A stretch of DNA of 64,000 bases, from positions 62,001-126,000 of the forward strand of contig NZ_JBHTIU010000028.1 of the NCBI RefSeq assembly GCF_042677205.1, written 5' to 3'. Both the position numbers and the translations under genes were made by a program. Within the stretch, counting starts at the first letter, position 1. Every line of letters begins with the position of its first letter. The stretch is from Paenibacillus_L residui. Lineage in GTDB: Bacteria; Bacillota; Bacilli; Paenibacillales; NBRC-103111. The notes under the pieces are model-generated. The model did no database searches. It had not been told where the DNA came from and saw only the letters and a list, made by a program, of their open reading frames with translations. Positions 51,626 through 60,383 of the stretch are shown piece after piece.

Positions 51626-53446
51626 TTATTCTTCCACGAACAACGGGACCTTCTTGAACCCTTCCTCGGTAGTCAAAATCAAGCCGATGTCCGACAGCCT
51701 CAGCTCGGGAACTACAATCAGCGCAAGGAGAGACAGCGTCATAAACGCATAGTTCATCGTGCAGCCCGCCTGTTTCAAAGCTTCCCCGATGGCCCGCGAC
51801 TGCTCGGCGACTTCCTCGTAAGGGGCGTTGGACATAAGACCGGCCACAGGAAGCGGCAGCACGGTTTCACCATTTTCGGTCACCATGGCAATACCGCCCT
51901 GCACAGCCGCAACCGCGTTAGCCGCTTTGGCCATCAATTCGTCCGAGTTTCCGATGACCATCAAATTGTGACAGTCGTGGGCTACGGTCGTTGCAATAGC
52001 TGCCGGAACGTTAAAGCCTACGTTCGTCACCAGACCTAGAGCCTTATTGCCGTTAAGACCATGCCGTTCGATAACGGCCATCTTGCACAGGTCGCGGTCG
52101 GCATTCACCTGCAGTTTCCCATCCACGACAGGCACCGACAGTATTCGCTGCTTCGTATCGACATGATTCTCCCGGACTTCCATCACTCTGGCTTTCACTT
52201 CGCCGGAAGCAATCGGAGCTTGAATGACGAAATCTTCCGGCATCAGCTCACGGGACAGACGTACCGAACGAATGGCCTCTTCCGGATAGATGTATTCCGG
52301 CAGCTCAACCGTCATTCTTCCGTTCTCCGCAACGACTTGACCGGCGGCAATGGTCATCACAACGTTGATATCGGCCAAATTGCCATCCATCATAATGATA
52401 TCGGCATAATTTCCCGGAGCGATCAAGCCCACATCGCGGGAAACACCGAACCGTTCCGCCGTATTGATCGTCACCATCTGTATGGCCGTGACAGGAGAAA
52501 CTCCTTGCTGAATAGCATGGCGCACGACGAAATCGATATGTCCCTCATCCACCAAGGATTCCGGACTGCGGTCATCCGTTACGAGAATCATCCGCCGCGT
52601 ATCGATTCCCTGCTCCGTATGAGCCTTAATCGTCGCTGCCACGTCATGCCAGGCTGATCCTCTCCTCATCTTCGCATACATGCCTAGACGAACACGCTGA
52701 ACCACGTCCTCGGCGGTGACCGGCTCATGATCTCCGCTGATTCCGCTCGCCGCATAAGCCGATAATCTCCAATCGTTCACCGGCCATGTATAGTGGCCAT
52801 CCGCCACCCGCCCTGCTCTAAGGGCTGCCTGAATTTCGCCGATCATCTTCTCGTCGCCGTAGACGACCCCCGGGAAATTCATCACTTCCCCCAGCGCGAT
52901 CATATCGGGTCCCCAAGTGAAAGCCTCGGCCACCTCGTCCGGTCCGATGATGGCTCCGCTTGTCTCCAGCTCAGGGCCCGTAGACGGGACGCAGGATGCG
53001 ACCTGCATATATGCAGCCAGAGGAGTCGTTCTGGCTTCATCCAGCATCATCTTCAAGCCTGGAAGTCCCAGGACGTTGGATATTTCGTGAGCGTCGAAAA
53101 AGCCTCCCGTCGTGCCTTTGACCAGCACCGCTCTGGCGAATTGGGTGGCCGTAATTTGGCTGCTTTCGATATGGCAGTGGCCGTCGAGAAAGCCCGGGGA
53201 CACATAGCGCCCGGCAGCGTCAATCACACGGGTATTCTCCCCGATTAGATGGCTGGCGTCCCGGCCGACAAACGCGATTCTAGCCCCTTGAACCCCAATC
53301 GACATTCCTTCAACAATTTCTCCGGAAGCTACGCTCACCAGACGCGCATTCGTAATTACGAGTGAAGCCTTCTGATCCCCTCGCGCCGTTGCGACCAGAT
53401 CCGGAACACAATCTGCCAACGGTGGTCTGTGAAATTGGTGTGTCAT
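51626..53446 (-). CDS. ade: Adenine deaminase
   Basis: A 606-residue enzyme that converts adenine to hypoxanthine, using a binuclear metal centre in an amidohydrolase fold. SPGFLDGHCHIESS gives the HxH ligands, and LVTDDRSPESLVDEGHIDF and ERFGVSRDVGLIAPGNYADI match the AdeC family along its length. Start follows AGGAGATAATAGGG. It is paired with Lin0512. No purine riboswitch was recognised upstream. Confidence 0.95.
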   Translation of the reverse strand: MTHQFHRPPLADCVPDLVATARGDQKASLVITNARLVSVASGEIVEGMSIGVQGARIAFVGRDASHLIGENTRVIDAAGRYVSPGFLDGHCHIESSQITATQFARAVLVKGTTGGFFDAHEISNVLGLPGLKMMLDEARTTPLAAYMQVASCVPSTGPELETSGAIIGPDEVAEAFTWGPDMIALGEVMNFPGVVYGDEKMIGEIQAALRAGRVADGHYTWPVNDWRLSAYAASGISGDHEPVTAEDVVQRVRLGMYAKMRRGSAWHDVAATIKAHTEQGIDTRRMILVTDDRSPESLVDEGHIDFVVRHAIQQGVSPVTAIQMVTINTAERFGVSRDVGLIAPGNYADIIMMDGNLADINVVMTIAAGQVVAENGRMTVELPEYIYPEEAIRSVRLSRELMPEDFVIQAPIASGEVKARVMEVRENHVDTKQRILSVPVVDGKLQVNADRDLCKMAVIERHGLNGNKALGLVTNVGFNVPAAIATTVAHDCHNLMVIGNSDELMAKAANAVAAVQGGIAMVTENGETVLPLPVAGLMSNAPYEEVAEQSRAIGEALKQAGCTMNYAFMTLSLLALIVVPELRLSDIGLILTTEEGFKKVPLFVEE

Positions 53447-53702
53447 GCCCTATTATCTCCTTTAAACTTTATACTGAGGTTGAAATGCTCCGACTATATG
53501 TATATCCGGGGCGTACAGCACCCTCTTGTCCATTATATCGTTCGTGATGTTCGAAGGTAAAGCTAAGCGGTTATTTCTCATTGATCGTGGAATGTAGTGG
53601 ATAAATCGAATAGAATACATCCATATTATGGAACCCGTCGCAGGCGTTTGTCATATAGTATTACTGTCTCAGAATGGATCTCTAAAGGAGTGTAACACCG
53701 GG

Positions 53703-54032
53703 ATGAATTCATATTACAGTTATGTTCCCGCATGGCCGGCCAGGACAACGTCGCCCGCGGCTCCCCAGTTCGGCCTGGCTTGGAATACGTCCTCCGCCAA
53801 CCGTTCCCCGGGAGACGGAGCTTCACATTCCCGGGAAACCAAGTATGTTGCCATCGTCAAACCGAAATTCATGGAGCATCTCAAAGAGTATCAAGGCAAA
53901 AAAATAACCGTGATGACTACGGGAGGCAAAGTGGAAGGAAAGCTGGATGGCGTCTTTATCGACCATCTGGCCTTGACGTCTCATGACAAAAAGTTCCATA
54001 TCCTGTATCATCAAATCATCTATTTCGTATAA
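53703..54032 (+). CDS. Small spore-type protein (DUF2642-like)
   Basis: A 109-residue protein. The C-terminal half (FMEHLKEYQGKKITVMTTGG, then KVEGKLDGVFIDHLALTSHD, then HILYHQIIYFV) has the Sm-like small beta-barrel pattern of DUF2642 and related coat-associated proteins; the N-terminus is Ser/Pro/Ala-rich and disordered. The start at 53703 follows AAAGGAG at a slightly long spacing. Confidence 0.75.
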   Translation: MNSYYSYVPAWPARTTSPAAPQFGLAWNTSSANRSPGDGASHSRETKYVAIVKPKFMEHLKEYQGKKITVMTTGGKVEGKLDGVFIDHLALTSHDKKFHILYHQIIYFV

Positions 54033-54090
54033 GCGCTCTGCAGCACCTTAGGAAGTGCATTGATTCTCGCACATTTCCATAAGCCAACAA

Positions 54091-54131
54091 GCCGAAAGTC
54101 CGGTTTCTTATTTGAGAATCCGGCTTTCGGC
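54091..54131. terminator. Bidirectional terminator
   Basis: GCCGAAAGTCCGG (54091-54103) and CCGGCTTTCGGC (54120-54131) pair with one bulge, between the small spore-type gene and pdxT. Confidence 0.7.
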
Positions 54132-54142
54132 TCGAAGGCTTT

Positions 54143-54727
54143 CTACTTTTCGTTGGATATATAGCGCGAAACCATGTTTGCAAAATAGCGATGAACCCTT
54201 GTATCCGCAGTCAGCTCCGGATGGAACGAGGCGGCCAGCAAATGCTCCTGCTGCGCCATAACGATGGAGCCGTTAAAGGAGGCCAGCACCTCCACTTCCG
54301 CACCCGCTTCCTCTATAAGCGGTGCCCGGATGAATACGGCTTGAACATCCTCGCCGATCCGCTGTATAGGCAAAGTCGCTTCGAAGCTGTCCTTTTGCCG
54401 GCCGAAGGCGTTACGGGCCACCGTGATATCCATAAGCTGCAAATAGCTTTCCTGCTGGTCCTTGATGTTGGAGGCCAGGGAGATCATCCCCGCGCAAGTT
54501 CCGAAAATCGGTTTTTTCTGCTTCGAGAACTCCCGGATACGCTCAATAAATCCATATTCCTTCATTAAGCGGCCGATGGTTGTGCTCTCCCCTCCGGGAA
54601 TGATCAGCCCGTCCACCCCATCCAGCTCCTCCGTTTTTTTAACGATGGCTCCCTCCACCTGTATTGACTTTAACATATTCAGGTGTTCGGCAACCGCACC
54701 CTGCAAAGCAAGAACGCCTATTTTCAT
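54143..54727 (-). CDS. pdxT: Pyridoxal 5'-phosphate synthase glutaminase subunit
   Basis: The glutaminase that feeds ammonia to PdxS, 194 residues from the ATG at 54727 (MKIGVLALQGAV). GGESTTIGRLMKEYG and the catalytic Cys in GTCAGM, with the His and Glu in SFHPEL, are intact. It lies downstream of pdxS, but the gap between them is filled by a dispersed repeat (54748-54840). Confidence 0.95.
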   Translation of the reverse strand: MKIGVLALQGAVAEHLNMLKSIQVEGAIVKKTEELDGVDGLIIPGGESTTIGRLMKEYGFIERIREFSKQKKPIFGTCAGMISLASNIKDQQESYLQLMDITVARNAFGRQKDSFEATLPIQRIGEDVQAVFIRAPLIEEAGAEVEVLASFNGSIVMAQQEHLLAASFHPELTADTRVHRYFANMVSRYISNEK

Positions 54728-54747
54728 CGACTTCCCACACCTTCTTA

Positions 54748-54840
54748 CCACATTAAAAGTTCAAGTTTATTTGAGCATTAAGATGAATACCTTTCTAATT
54801 GACGTTCGTCTTCGAAGAGGCTCCGTTAGGAGCTTTTTTT
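54748..54840 (-). repeat. Structured repeat, copy C, filling the pdxS-pdxT gap
   Basis: Read on the minus strand this 93-bp copy starts AAAAAAAGCTCCTAACGGAG, overlapping the TAA stop of pdxS, continues with CCTCTTCGAAGACGAA and ends in TTTTAATGTGG just before the pdxT ribosome site. It lacks about 29 bp found in the middle of copies A and B. Read rightward the same DNA is GCTCC-GTTA-GGAGC followed by seven T, an intrinsic terminator on the opposite strand. Confidence 0.75.
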
Positions 54841-55723
54841 ACCAGCCTCTGTCCTGCATGCGTTGGGACGGCTCCAGCTTGTTGATTTCAATGCCCTTCA
54901 TAGCTCCGCCCAAATTTTTGGACACATTGGCAATCAGCTCGAAATCTTCGTAATGTGTTGTCGCCTGAACAATCGCTTTGGCGAATTTTTCCGGATTTTC
55001 GGATTTGAATATTCCGGAGCCGACGAATACCCCGTCCGCACCCAGATGCATCATAAGGGCTGCATCTGAAGGCGTCGCCACACCACCGGCCGCGAAGTTG
55101 ACTACAGGAAGCCGGCCATGTTCATGAACGTATAGAACCAAATCATACGGAGCGCTCAGGTTTTTGGCTTCGGCCATCAATTCATCCTTGGAAGCATTCT
55201 GAATCTTCCGGATTTGCGAGTTGATCAAACGCATGTGACGAACAGCTTCCACAATATTGCCCGTGCCAGGCTCCCCTTTGGTACGCATCATGGAAGCCCC
55301 TTCTCCTATTCTTCTCAATGCTTCACCGATATCCTTCGCCCCGCAGACGAAAGGAACTTTAAATTGTTTCTTATCGATATGAAACAAGTCATCGGCAGGA
55401 GTGAGCACTTCGCTTTCGTCAATATAATCGGCACCTAACGCTTCCAGCACTTTCGCTTCCACATAATGTCCGATTCGGCATTTTGCCATGACCGGAATCG
55501 TCACCGCGTTCATCACTTCTTCCAGAACGGTAGGATCTGCCATTCTGGCCACTCCGCCGGCCGCCCGGATGTCGGAGGGCACTCTTTCCAGAGCCATAAC
55601 CGCGCAGGCTCCGGAAGCTTCGGCAATCTTGGCCTGCTCGGCATTCATAACGTCCATGATGACCCCGCCTTTTTGCATTTCGGCCATCCCTCTTTTAACT
55701 AAATCCGTTCCTGTTTGTACCAT
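54839..55723 (-). CDS. pdxS: Pyridoxal 5'-phosphate synthase lyase subunit
   Basis: The synthase subunit that makes PLP from ribulose/ribose 5-phosphate, glyceraldehyde 3-phosphate and ammonia; 294 residues. KGGVIMDVMNAEQA, the lysine in PVMAKCRIGH and the second lysine in MMRTKGEPGTGN are in place. The ATG at 55723 (MVQTGT) has AAGGAG at nine bases; the earlier ATG at 55732 touches that site. Divergent from the MocR-type regulator. Confidence 0.96.
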   Translation of the reverse strand: MVQTGTDLVKRGMAEMQKGGVIMDVMNAEQAKIAEASGACAVMALERVPSDIRAAGGVARMADPTVLEEVMNAVTIPVMAKCRIGHYVEAKVLEALGADYIDESEVLTPADDLFHIDKKQFKVPFVCGAKDIGEALRRIGEGASMMRTKGEPGTGNIVEAVRHMRLINSQIRKIQNASKDELMAEAKNLSAPYDLVLYVHEHGRLPVVNFAAGGVATPSDAALMMHLGADGVFVGSGIFKSENPEKFAKAIVQATTHYEDFELIANVSKNLGGAMKGIEINKLEPSQRMQDRGW

Positions 55724-55967
55724 AGCACCCATCTCCTTAATGATATTAATAATTAATGATAATAAATATTACTTGCAAATATGGGGAACTCGACTTGCCC
55801 CACAACGACCGACCATGGATGATATAATTGCAGAATACGTTCACCTTCGTAACCCTCGGCACATTTCCAGCTTCATCCTTTTATCCGTTAAGCCTCGGGG
55901 TTGTCGAATCCCCCCTCCCATATTTATACAAGGATTGTTTCCTGGTGCTATTTTAGGTACGATGATA

Positions 55968-55994
55968 TGTAACAGTCAATATCAATGTGTAACA
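55968..55994. promoter_or_regulatory. Direct-repeat candidate operator in the pdxS-pdxR interval
   Basis: TGTAACA occurs at 55968-55974 and again at 55988-55994, 20 bp apart, 35-55 bp upstream of the pdxR start. MocR proteins often bind direct repeats, so this could be the PdxR site. Confidence 0.4.
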
Positions 55995-56025
55995 CTTTAC
56001 TTGGATCAAGCAGGAGGGAAACACC

Positions 56026-57495
56026 TTGAGAATCGAATTGAACCGCAGCTCGCAGGTTCCGTTAGCCCGGCAAATCTATAGAGCGTTGTCCGATCGGATC
56101 TTATCCGGTTATTTTGCCAAAGGCACCCGTCTGCCTTCCGTCAGACAACTGACAAGGATGCTGCAGGTCAGCCCGGTCACCGTATCGCATGCTCTCGATC
56201 TGCTCGAAGCGGACAAGCTGATTACCCGCGTGCAGGGCAAGGGAACTTTTGTTTATGAGGCGGGGGAAGTTGAAGTTAAGAAGGAAGTGAGTAACAGTCC
56301 ATTACAGTTCCCGGACTATTTGCACCGGTCCCAAGCCAAGCATTACAGTGAGAAGCCTGTAGCCATCAATTTCTCCCTGTCCGCAGTAGCTGCGGATTTG
56401 CTGCCGACCCGGGAGTTGGCGGAAAGCCTCCGGCATCTGGCGCAATACTATCCGGAAGTGCTCGCTCAATATGGCGAGATCCAGGGAGATCTGGAGCTGC
56501 GACAGGCGCTGTCATCTTATTTAATGAATGAACAAATTGCGGTCTCTCCCCAGGAAATATTGGTCACCAACGGGTCCCAGCAAGGGATCGATCTGGTGGC
56601 CCGGAGCTTTATCGGACCGGGAGACGTTGTCGTTACGGAAGAGCCGACCTATGCGGCCGCCATCGATGTTTTTCGCAGCCGCGGCGCTACCATACTGTCG
56701 GTTCCGATGGATGAGGAAGGAATGCGGATCGACCGCTTGACCGCCTTGACGGATGAGGTTACCCCCAAGCTGATCTATACGGTGCCAAGCTTTCAGAGCC
56801 CGACCGGCAAGGTCATGAGCTTGCGACGGCGCAAGCAGCTGCTGGGGCTGGCTGAAGATTTGAACTGTCTCGTCCTGGAGGATGATCCGTGGAGTGAAAT
56901 CTATTACGACGAAACTCCTCCCCCCCATATTAAATCGATGGACCATAGCGGCCACGTCATTTATTTGAAGGGACTCAGCAAAATGCTGTCTCCAGGCTGC
57001 CGAATCGGCTTCCTGATCGCTTCCGTCAGCATTCTAAACCGGCTGATCACCGCCAAGACGAATGCGGACCTGGGCAACCCGCTGCTTAATCAGAAGGTGA
57101 TTCTGCCCATTTTTCAATCCCGACAAATCACGCCTCTTCTAAAACAGCTGCGGGCCGCCCTCAAGCAAAGGCGCGACCTTGCCATCAAACTGCTAAAACA
57201 GCATGCTCCCCAAGGAGTAAGGTGGATCATTCCGCGCGGAGGTTTCAACCTGTGGTTAACACTCCCTCCGCAAGCCAATACGATTGAGCTGCTGGATGAG
57301 GCTGAGCGTCATCACCTGACTTTCCTTCCGGGATCGGCCTGTTATCCTAACGAAGTGGAATGGAATCACCTGAGAATCAGCTTCTCGCAGGTGAGCGAGG
57401 AGCAGTTGAGAACCGGATTAGTGGAGCTATGCTCTGCGATCGCCTCTTATTTGGCCGCGGCCGGGAGCCGCAAAGGGACGACTCCTTTATTTTAA
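56026..57495 (+). CDS. pdxR: MocR-family PLP-dependent regulator, probable PdxR
   Basis: A 489-residue GntR/MocR regulator: winged HTH at about 1-80 (LPSVRQLTRMLQVSPVTVSH) joined to a fold-type I aminotransferase domain with the PLP lysine in YLKGLSKMLSPGCRIGF. The start is TTG, seven bases after AGGAGGG. Divergent orientation from pdxS-pdxT is the arrangement of PdxR, which senses PLP and controls pdxST in other Gram-positive bacteria. The name rests on that context; GabR-like functions are the alternative. Confidence 0.85.
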   Translation: MRIELNRSSQVPLARQIYRALSDRILSGYFAKGTRLPSVRQLTRMLQVSPVTVSHALDLLEADKLITRVQGKGTFVYEAGEVEVKKEVSNSPLQFPDYLHRSQAKHYSEKPVAINFSLSAVAADLLPTRELAESLRHLAQYYPEVLAQYGEIQGDLELRQALSSYLMNEQIAVSPQEILVTNGSQQGIDLVARSFIGPGDVVVTEEPTYAAAIDVFRSRGATILSVPMDEEGMRIDRLTALTDEVTPKLIYTVPSFQSPTGKVMSLRRRKQLLGLAEDLNCLVLEDDPWSEIYYDETPPPHIKSMDHSGHVIYLKGLSKMLSPGCRIGFLIASVSILNRLITAKTNADLGNPLLNQKVILPIFQSRQITPLLKQLRAALKQRRDLAIKLLKQHAPQGVRWIIPRGGFNLWLTLPPQANTIELLDEAERHHLTFLPGSACYPNEVEWNHLRISFSQVSEEQLRTGLVELCSAIASYLAAAGSRKGTTPLF

Positions 57496-57624
57496 CGGCT
57501 TTCGTCTTTTTCCGGTTCTTTGAGGGCTGAGCAAGGAGTTTACGGCCTCCTTCTATCTATCATTAGTAGACCTGCTATAGCCGGATTAGGCATTATCCTG
57601 CCGATTCTGGTACAATGAATTCTA

Positions 57625-57662
57625 GTAGCTGGGTGAATCCTCCAGCTAACTATTATTTTTTT
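57625..57662 (+). promoter_or_regulatory. Terminator-like hairpin in the leader of the speE-like gene
   Basis: TAGCTGG (57625-57631) and CCAGCTA (57642-57648) are followed by a T-rich run to 57662, just ahead of the GGGGG ribosome site. It could terminate read-through from pdxR or attenuate the speE-like gene. Confidence 0.5.
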
Positions 57663-57676
57663 ATAGGGGGTTGAAA

Positions 57677-58555
57677 ATGGAACGGTTATCCATGTATCTT
57701 CATCAGGATAAAGGTGGACTCTGGTTGACCGAAAGCGAAAGAGACAATCTTAAACTCAATTACCGGATAAAAGAAGTGGTATTTGAACAACAGTCTCGTT
57801 TTCAGCATGTGATGATCCTGGATTGTTACGATTTCGGAAGAATGCTTGTGCTTGACGGAGCTGTGCAGACAACTTCGATGGATGGTCATATTTATAACGA
57901 AATGATCACCCACCTTCCTCTTACGCTGCATCCCGATCCGCGACGGGTGCTAATTATAGGCGGAGGAGATTGCGGTGCCGCGAGGGAAGCCTGCAAATAC
58001 CGTCAAGTGGAACAATTGGATATGGTGGAGATTGACGAATTGGTCGTTCAGGCGTGCAAGGCCCATTTGCCGCAAGTGTCCGGCAATCTGTCCGATCCCC
58101 GGGTCAATTTCATCTATGCCGATGGAGTTGAATTCGTGAAGCAAGCGAAAGGAAAGTACGATGTCATCATCGTCGATTCCTCGGACCCGGTCGGGCCGGC
58201 GACCCAGCTCTTCGAGCTGGACTTCTACCGGAATCTCCATCATGCGCTGAAAGAGGACGGGATGATGGTTTGCCAAAGCCAGTCCCCGATCTTCCAGCCG
58301 GAAGTTATGGCACAGACCTTGGGCCGGATTGACAGCCTGTTCCCGCACACGCACATGTATTGGGCTGTAGTACCTACCTACCCAGGAGGTATGTGGAGCT
58401 TTACACTTGGCTCGAAACGTCCGGTCGACTTCGACCGATGCGCGAACTTCGACAAGGAAGCTACCTATGCCAACAAGGATGTGTTATCCGGCTGCTTCCA
58501 GCTTCCGCAATTTGTGAAAGCTCTTCTGGATGAGGAAAAATCCGTCCATATATAG
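57677..58555 (+). CDS. Spermidine synthase-like aminopropyltransferase
   Basis: A 292-residue protein of the SpeE fold. The decarboxylated-AdoMet site appears as VLIIGGGDCGAAREA where most enzymes have GGGDGG, and the catalytic aspartate region is VDSSDPVGPA. The YHEM block reads YNEM here. These changes make it a divergent member; spermidine synthase is likely but another aminopropyl acceptor is possible. The ATG at 57677 suits AGGGGG; a TTG two codons earlier is too close. Confidence 0.85.
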   Translation: MERLSMYLHQDKGGLWLTESERDNLKLNYRIKEVVFEQQSRFQHVMILDCYDFGRMLVLDGAVQTTSMDGHIYNEMITHLPLTLHPDPRRVLIIGGGDCGAAREACKYRQVEQLDMVEIDELVVQACKAHLPQVSGNLSDPRVNFIYADGVEFVKQAKGKYDVIIVDSSDPVGPATQLFELDFYRNLHHALKEDGMMVCQSQSPIFQPEVMAQTLGRIDSLFPHTHMYWAVVPTYPGGMWSFTLGSKRPVDFDRCANFDKEATYANKDVLSGCFQLPQFVKALLDEEKSVHI

Positions 58556-58589
58556 GATGCTGCCATCCGTCGGTCTTTATGAAAAAAAA

Positions 58590-58617
58590 GGGAGAGAATG
58601 TTCTGATATTCTCTCCC
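58590..58617 (+). terminator. Terminator of the speE-like gene
   Basis: GGGAGAGAAT (58590-58599) and ATTCTCTCCC (58608-58617) form a perfect 10-bp stem with an 8-nt loop and a preceding A run. Confidence 0.8.
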
Positions 58618-58629
58618 TTCCATTTATGC

Positions 58630-58664
58630 AAGAAAACTAGCAGGCGGTTCCTGCTAGTTTTCTT
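58630..58664 (-). terminator. Terminator of the carboxypeptidase gene
   Basis: AAGAAAACTAGCAGG (58630-58644) and its exact complement (58650-58664), 15 bp with a 5-nt loop, directly beside the terminator of the convergent gene. Confidence 0.75.
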
Positions 58665-58672
58665 AATCCGGT

Positions 58673-59554
58673 TTATTGATGGGCCGACACCAGTACCGCA
58701 TCGTAATATTCTTCCAGCGTCAAATCTTTCTCGTAAATATCTTTGGCAATCTCTTTGCCGACATAACGGATATGCCACGGCTCATAGCTGTAGCCGGTAA
58801 TCGATTCCTTCCCTTTCGGATAGCGGATAATAAATCCGTACTCGTGAGCATGCTCGGCCAGCCACTTGCCTTCCTTCATATCCGCGAAGCAATCCTCCGC
58901 CGCACATTTCCCGCTGCTGTCCGACACATCCATAGCCAGTCCCGTCTGGTGTTCACTATGCCCGGGAACCGCGCTAACCTTACGAGCCTCTTCCTCGCCT
59001 TGTTCCTTGACGTAACGGTTAAATAAAGATTTTTGATAATCATAAGACCGGTACCCGGAAACTCCGCCCAGATGAAGTCCGTCCTTTTTGGCCCCTTCGA
59101 ATAATTCCTCCAGGGCTTCGGCTGCTTCTTTGCGCATCAGTCTTTTTTCCAGCTTTTCGCTAAAAATGAAATGAACATTCGGTTCTACCAGATCATCCGC
59201 CTTATAGCCGTCCGGAAGCTTATACTTCTTGTTGACCAGCACCGTCATCGCGTCGGGCTTTGCTACTACCTCTACGGCCTCATTCCCCGGATTGGTTCCA
59301 GTCCCCTGCTTTTCCCCAGATCCCGCATCCGGTGAAGAAGAAGGCGTAGTTTCCGGCTTCTTGTCGTCCGTTGGGACAGGCTCCGCAGACGGAGAAGGAG
59401 ACGGACTTGGGGTGGTTTCTGCTTTAGGGGAAGAAGTGACCCCCGGCGTTTCAGCCGCCTGTCCCGGCGAGGAATCTCCGCAGGCAGACAACAGTGCAAG
59501 GGACCCGGAAAGGACTAGAGCTGTAGCAGCGACAGATAAGCGATTTTTTTTCAT
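58673..59554 (-). CDS. Lipoprotein D-alanyl-D-alanine carboxypeptidase, VanY type (M15)
   Basis: A 293-residue exported lipoprotein from the ATG at 59554 (after GGAGG), with lipobox LSAC followed by a long Ser/Pro/Thr/Glu linker to about residue 90. The peptidase M15 domain has SGYRSYDYQKSLF, SEHQTGLAMDVSD (zinc ligands His and Asp) and EPWHIRYVG (third zinc ligand His). It trims the terminal D-Ala of peptidoglycan stems outside the membrane. No vancomycin-resistance genes are adjacent. Confidence 0.92.
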   Translation of the reverse strand: MKKNRLSVAATALVLSGSLALLSACGDSSPGQAAETPGVTSSPKAETTPSPSPSPSAEPVPTDDKKPETTPSSSPDAGSGEKQGTGTNPGNEAVEVVAKPDAMTVLVNKKYKLPDGYKADDLVEPNVHFIFSEKLEKRLMRKEAAEALEELFEGAKKDGLHLGGVSGYRSYDYQKSLFNRYVKEQGEEEARKVSAVPGHSEHQTGLAMDVSDSSGKCAAEDCFADMKEGKWLAEHAHEYGFIIRYPKGKESITGYSYEPWHIRYVGKEIAKDIYEKDLTLEEYYDAVLVSAHQ

Positions 59555-59950
59555 AATGAGCCTCCTATCCGATGGATTTCTTTGTCTTCCCATCTTTATT
59601 TGACACCTTTAACAAACAATGGTACCGGTCGACCTGACCGGACTTAATACATCGTACCTTGGCTGCCACCGACTTTGTTGAGCAGGGCAACAAGTTGAAC
59701 CAGCACCCATTTAAGTTCCTGTAAATAGAATAAAGGAAGCCGCCTCTTGCCCATTCTACCTGTCCATATTCGTATTTTCAACTATTTCCTTCCTTTTTTT
59801 CTGGTGCTAATAGCCTGCGAATATCGGATCCGTCAACTAGAACCAGCGCGTTTCCACTTCCAATATCGGCCTTTAGCAATCAGCTAGCAGTCGTCATTCT
59901 AATATTATTTTTCCATGGAGACTAAACCGCCCGACTTCTTTGTGGTAATA
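59555..59950. other. Intergenic stretch, no gene seen
   Basis: About 400 bp without a supported gene, upstream of the tandem repeat. A/T-rich towards 59900. Confidence 0.4.
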
Positions 59951-60137
59951 TATAAAAAGCTTCCTATTGAAGAAAACTCAGAGATGTCGTCGAATCCTTC
60001 TTTAGAGGTTGCTTTTGATGCGATTCAGCCGGGCCTGTGCACAGGGCAGTCCAAGCTTGCATCGTATAAAAAGCTTCCTATTGAAGAAAACCCAAAGATG
60101 TCGTCGAATTCTTCTTTAGAGGCAGCTTTTGATGCGC
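59951..60137 (+). repeat. Two-copy tandem repeat, period 114 bp
   Basis: TATAAAAAGCTTCCTATTGA starts at 59951 and again at 60065; about 72 bp are nearly identical in each copy, ending in GCTTTTGATGCG. A reading frame of 82 codons runs through both copies but has no ribosome site. The repeat probably arose by slippage or insertion. Confidence 0.75.
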
Positions 60138-60154
60138 ATATGAGGCTTTCGGAA

Positions 60155-60340
60155 GGAAATTAATGCATTTATACTTTTATTTCTAACCATTTGTGGCTTC
60201 CGAGGCTCAATAAATGCGTCTGTACTCTTATTTCGTTACATTCGAGGTTTGTGACAGGAAATAAGTGTATTTTGACTCTTATTCCGTCATATTTTACGGC
60301 TTCGGCGCGAAATAAGTGTATTTAATTTTAACAACTGAAT
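60155..60340 (+). repeat. Tandem array of ~51-bp units (type 3)
   Basis: Four degenerate units, each with AAATAAGTGTATTT-like starts and ACTCTTATTTC-like middles, begin at about 60155, 60208, 60257 and 60308. The last is partial. The period matches the arrays at 302-545 and 20338-20530. Confidence 0.65.
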
Positions 60341-60383
60341 TGTGTCCAACGACACGATTTAATGAGAAAGCGAGGGGATAGCC

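Noticed and set aside
53447..53640. Possible purine riboswitch upstream of adenine deaminase
   Set aside because: Some TATAAT and TAGTC-like pieces exist, but the core CTACC and loop elements of the purine aptamer are not found.
59915..60163. 82-codon repeat protein
   Set aside because: Frame depends on the two tandem copies, no ribosome site precedes the ATG, and codon use gives no support.
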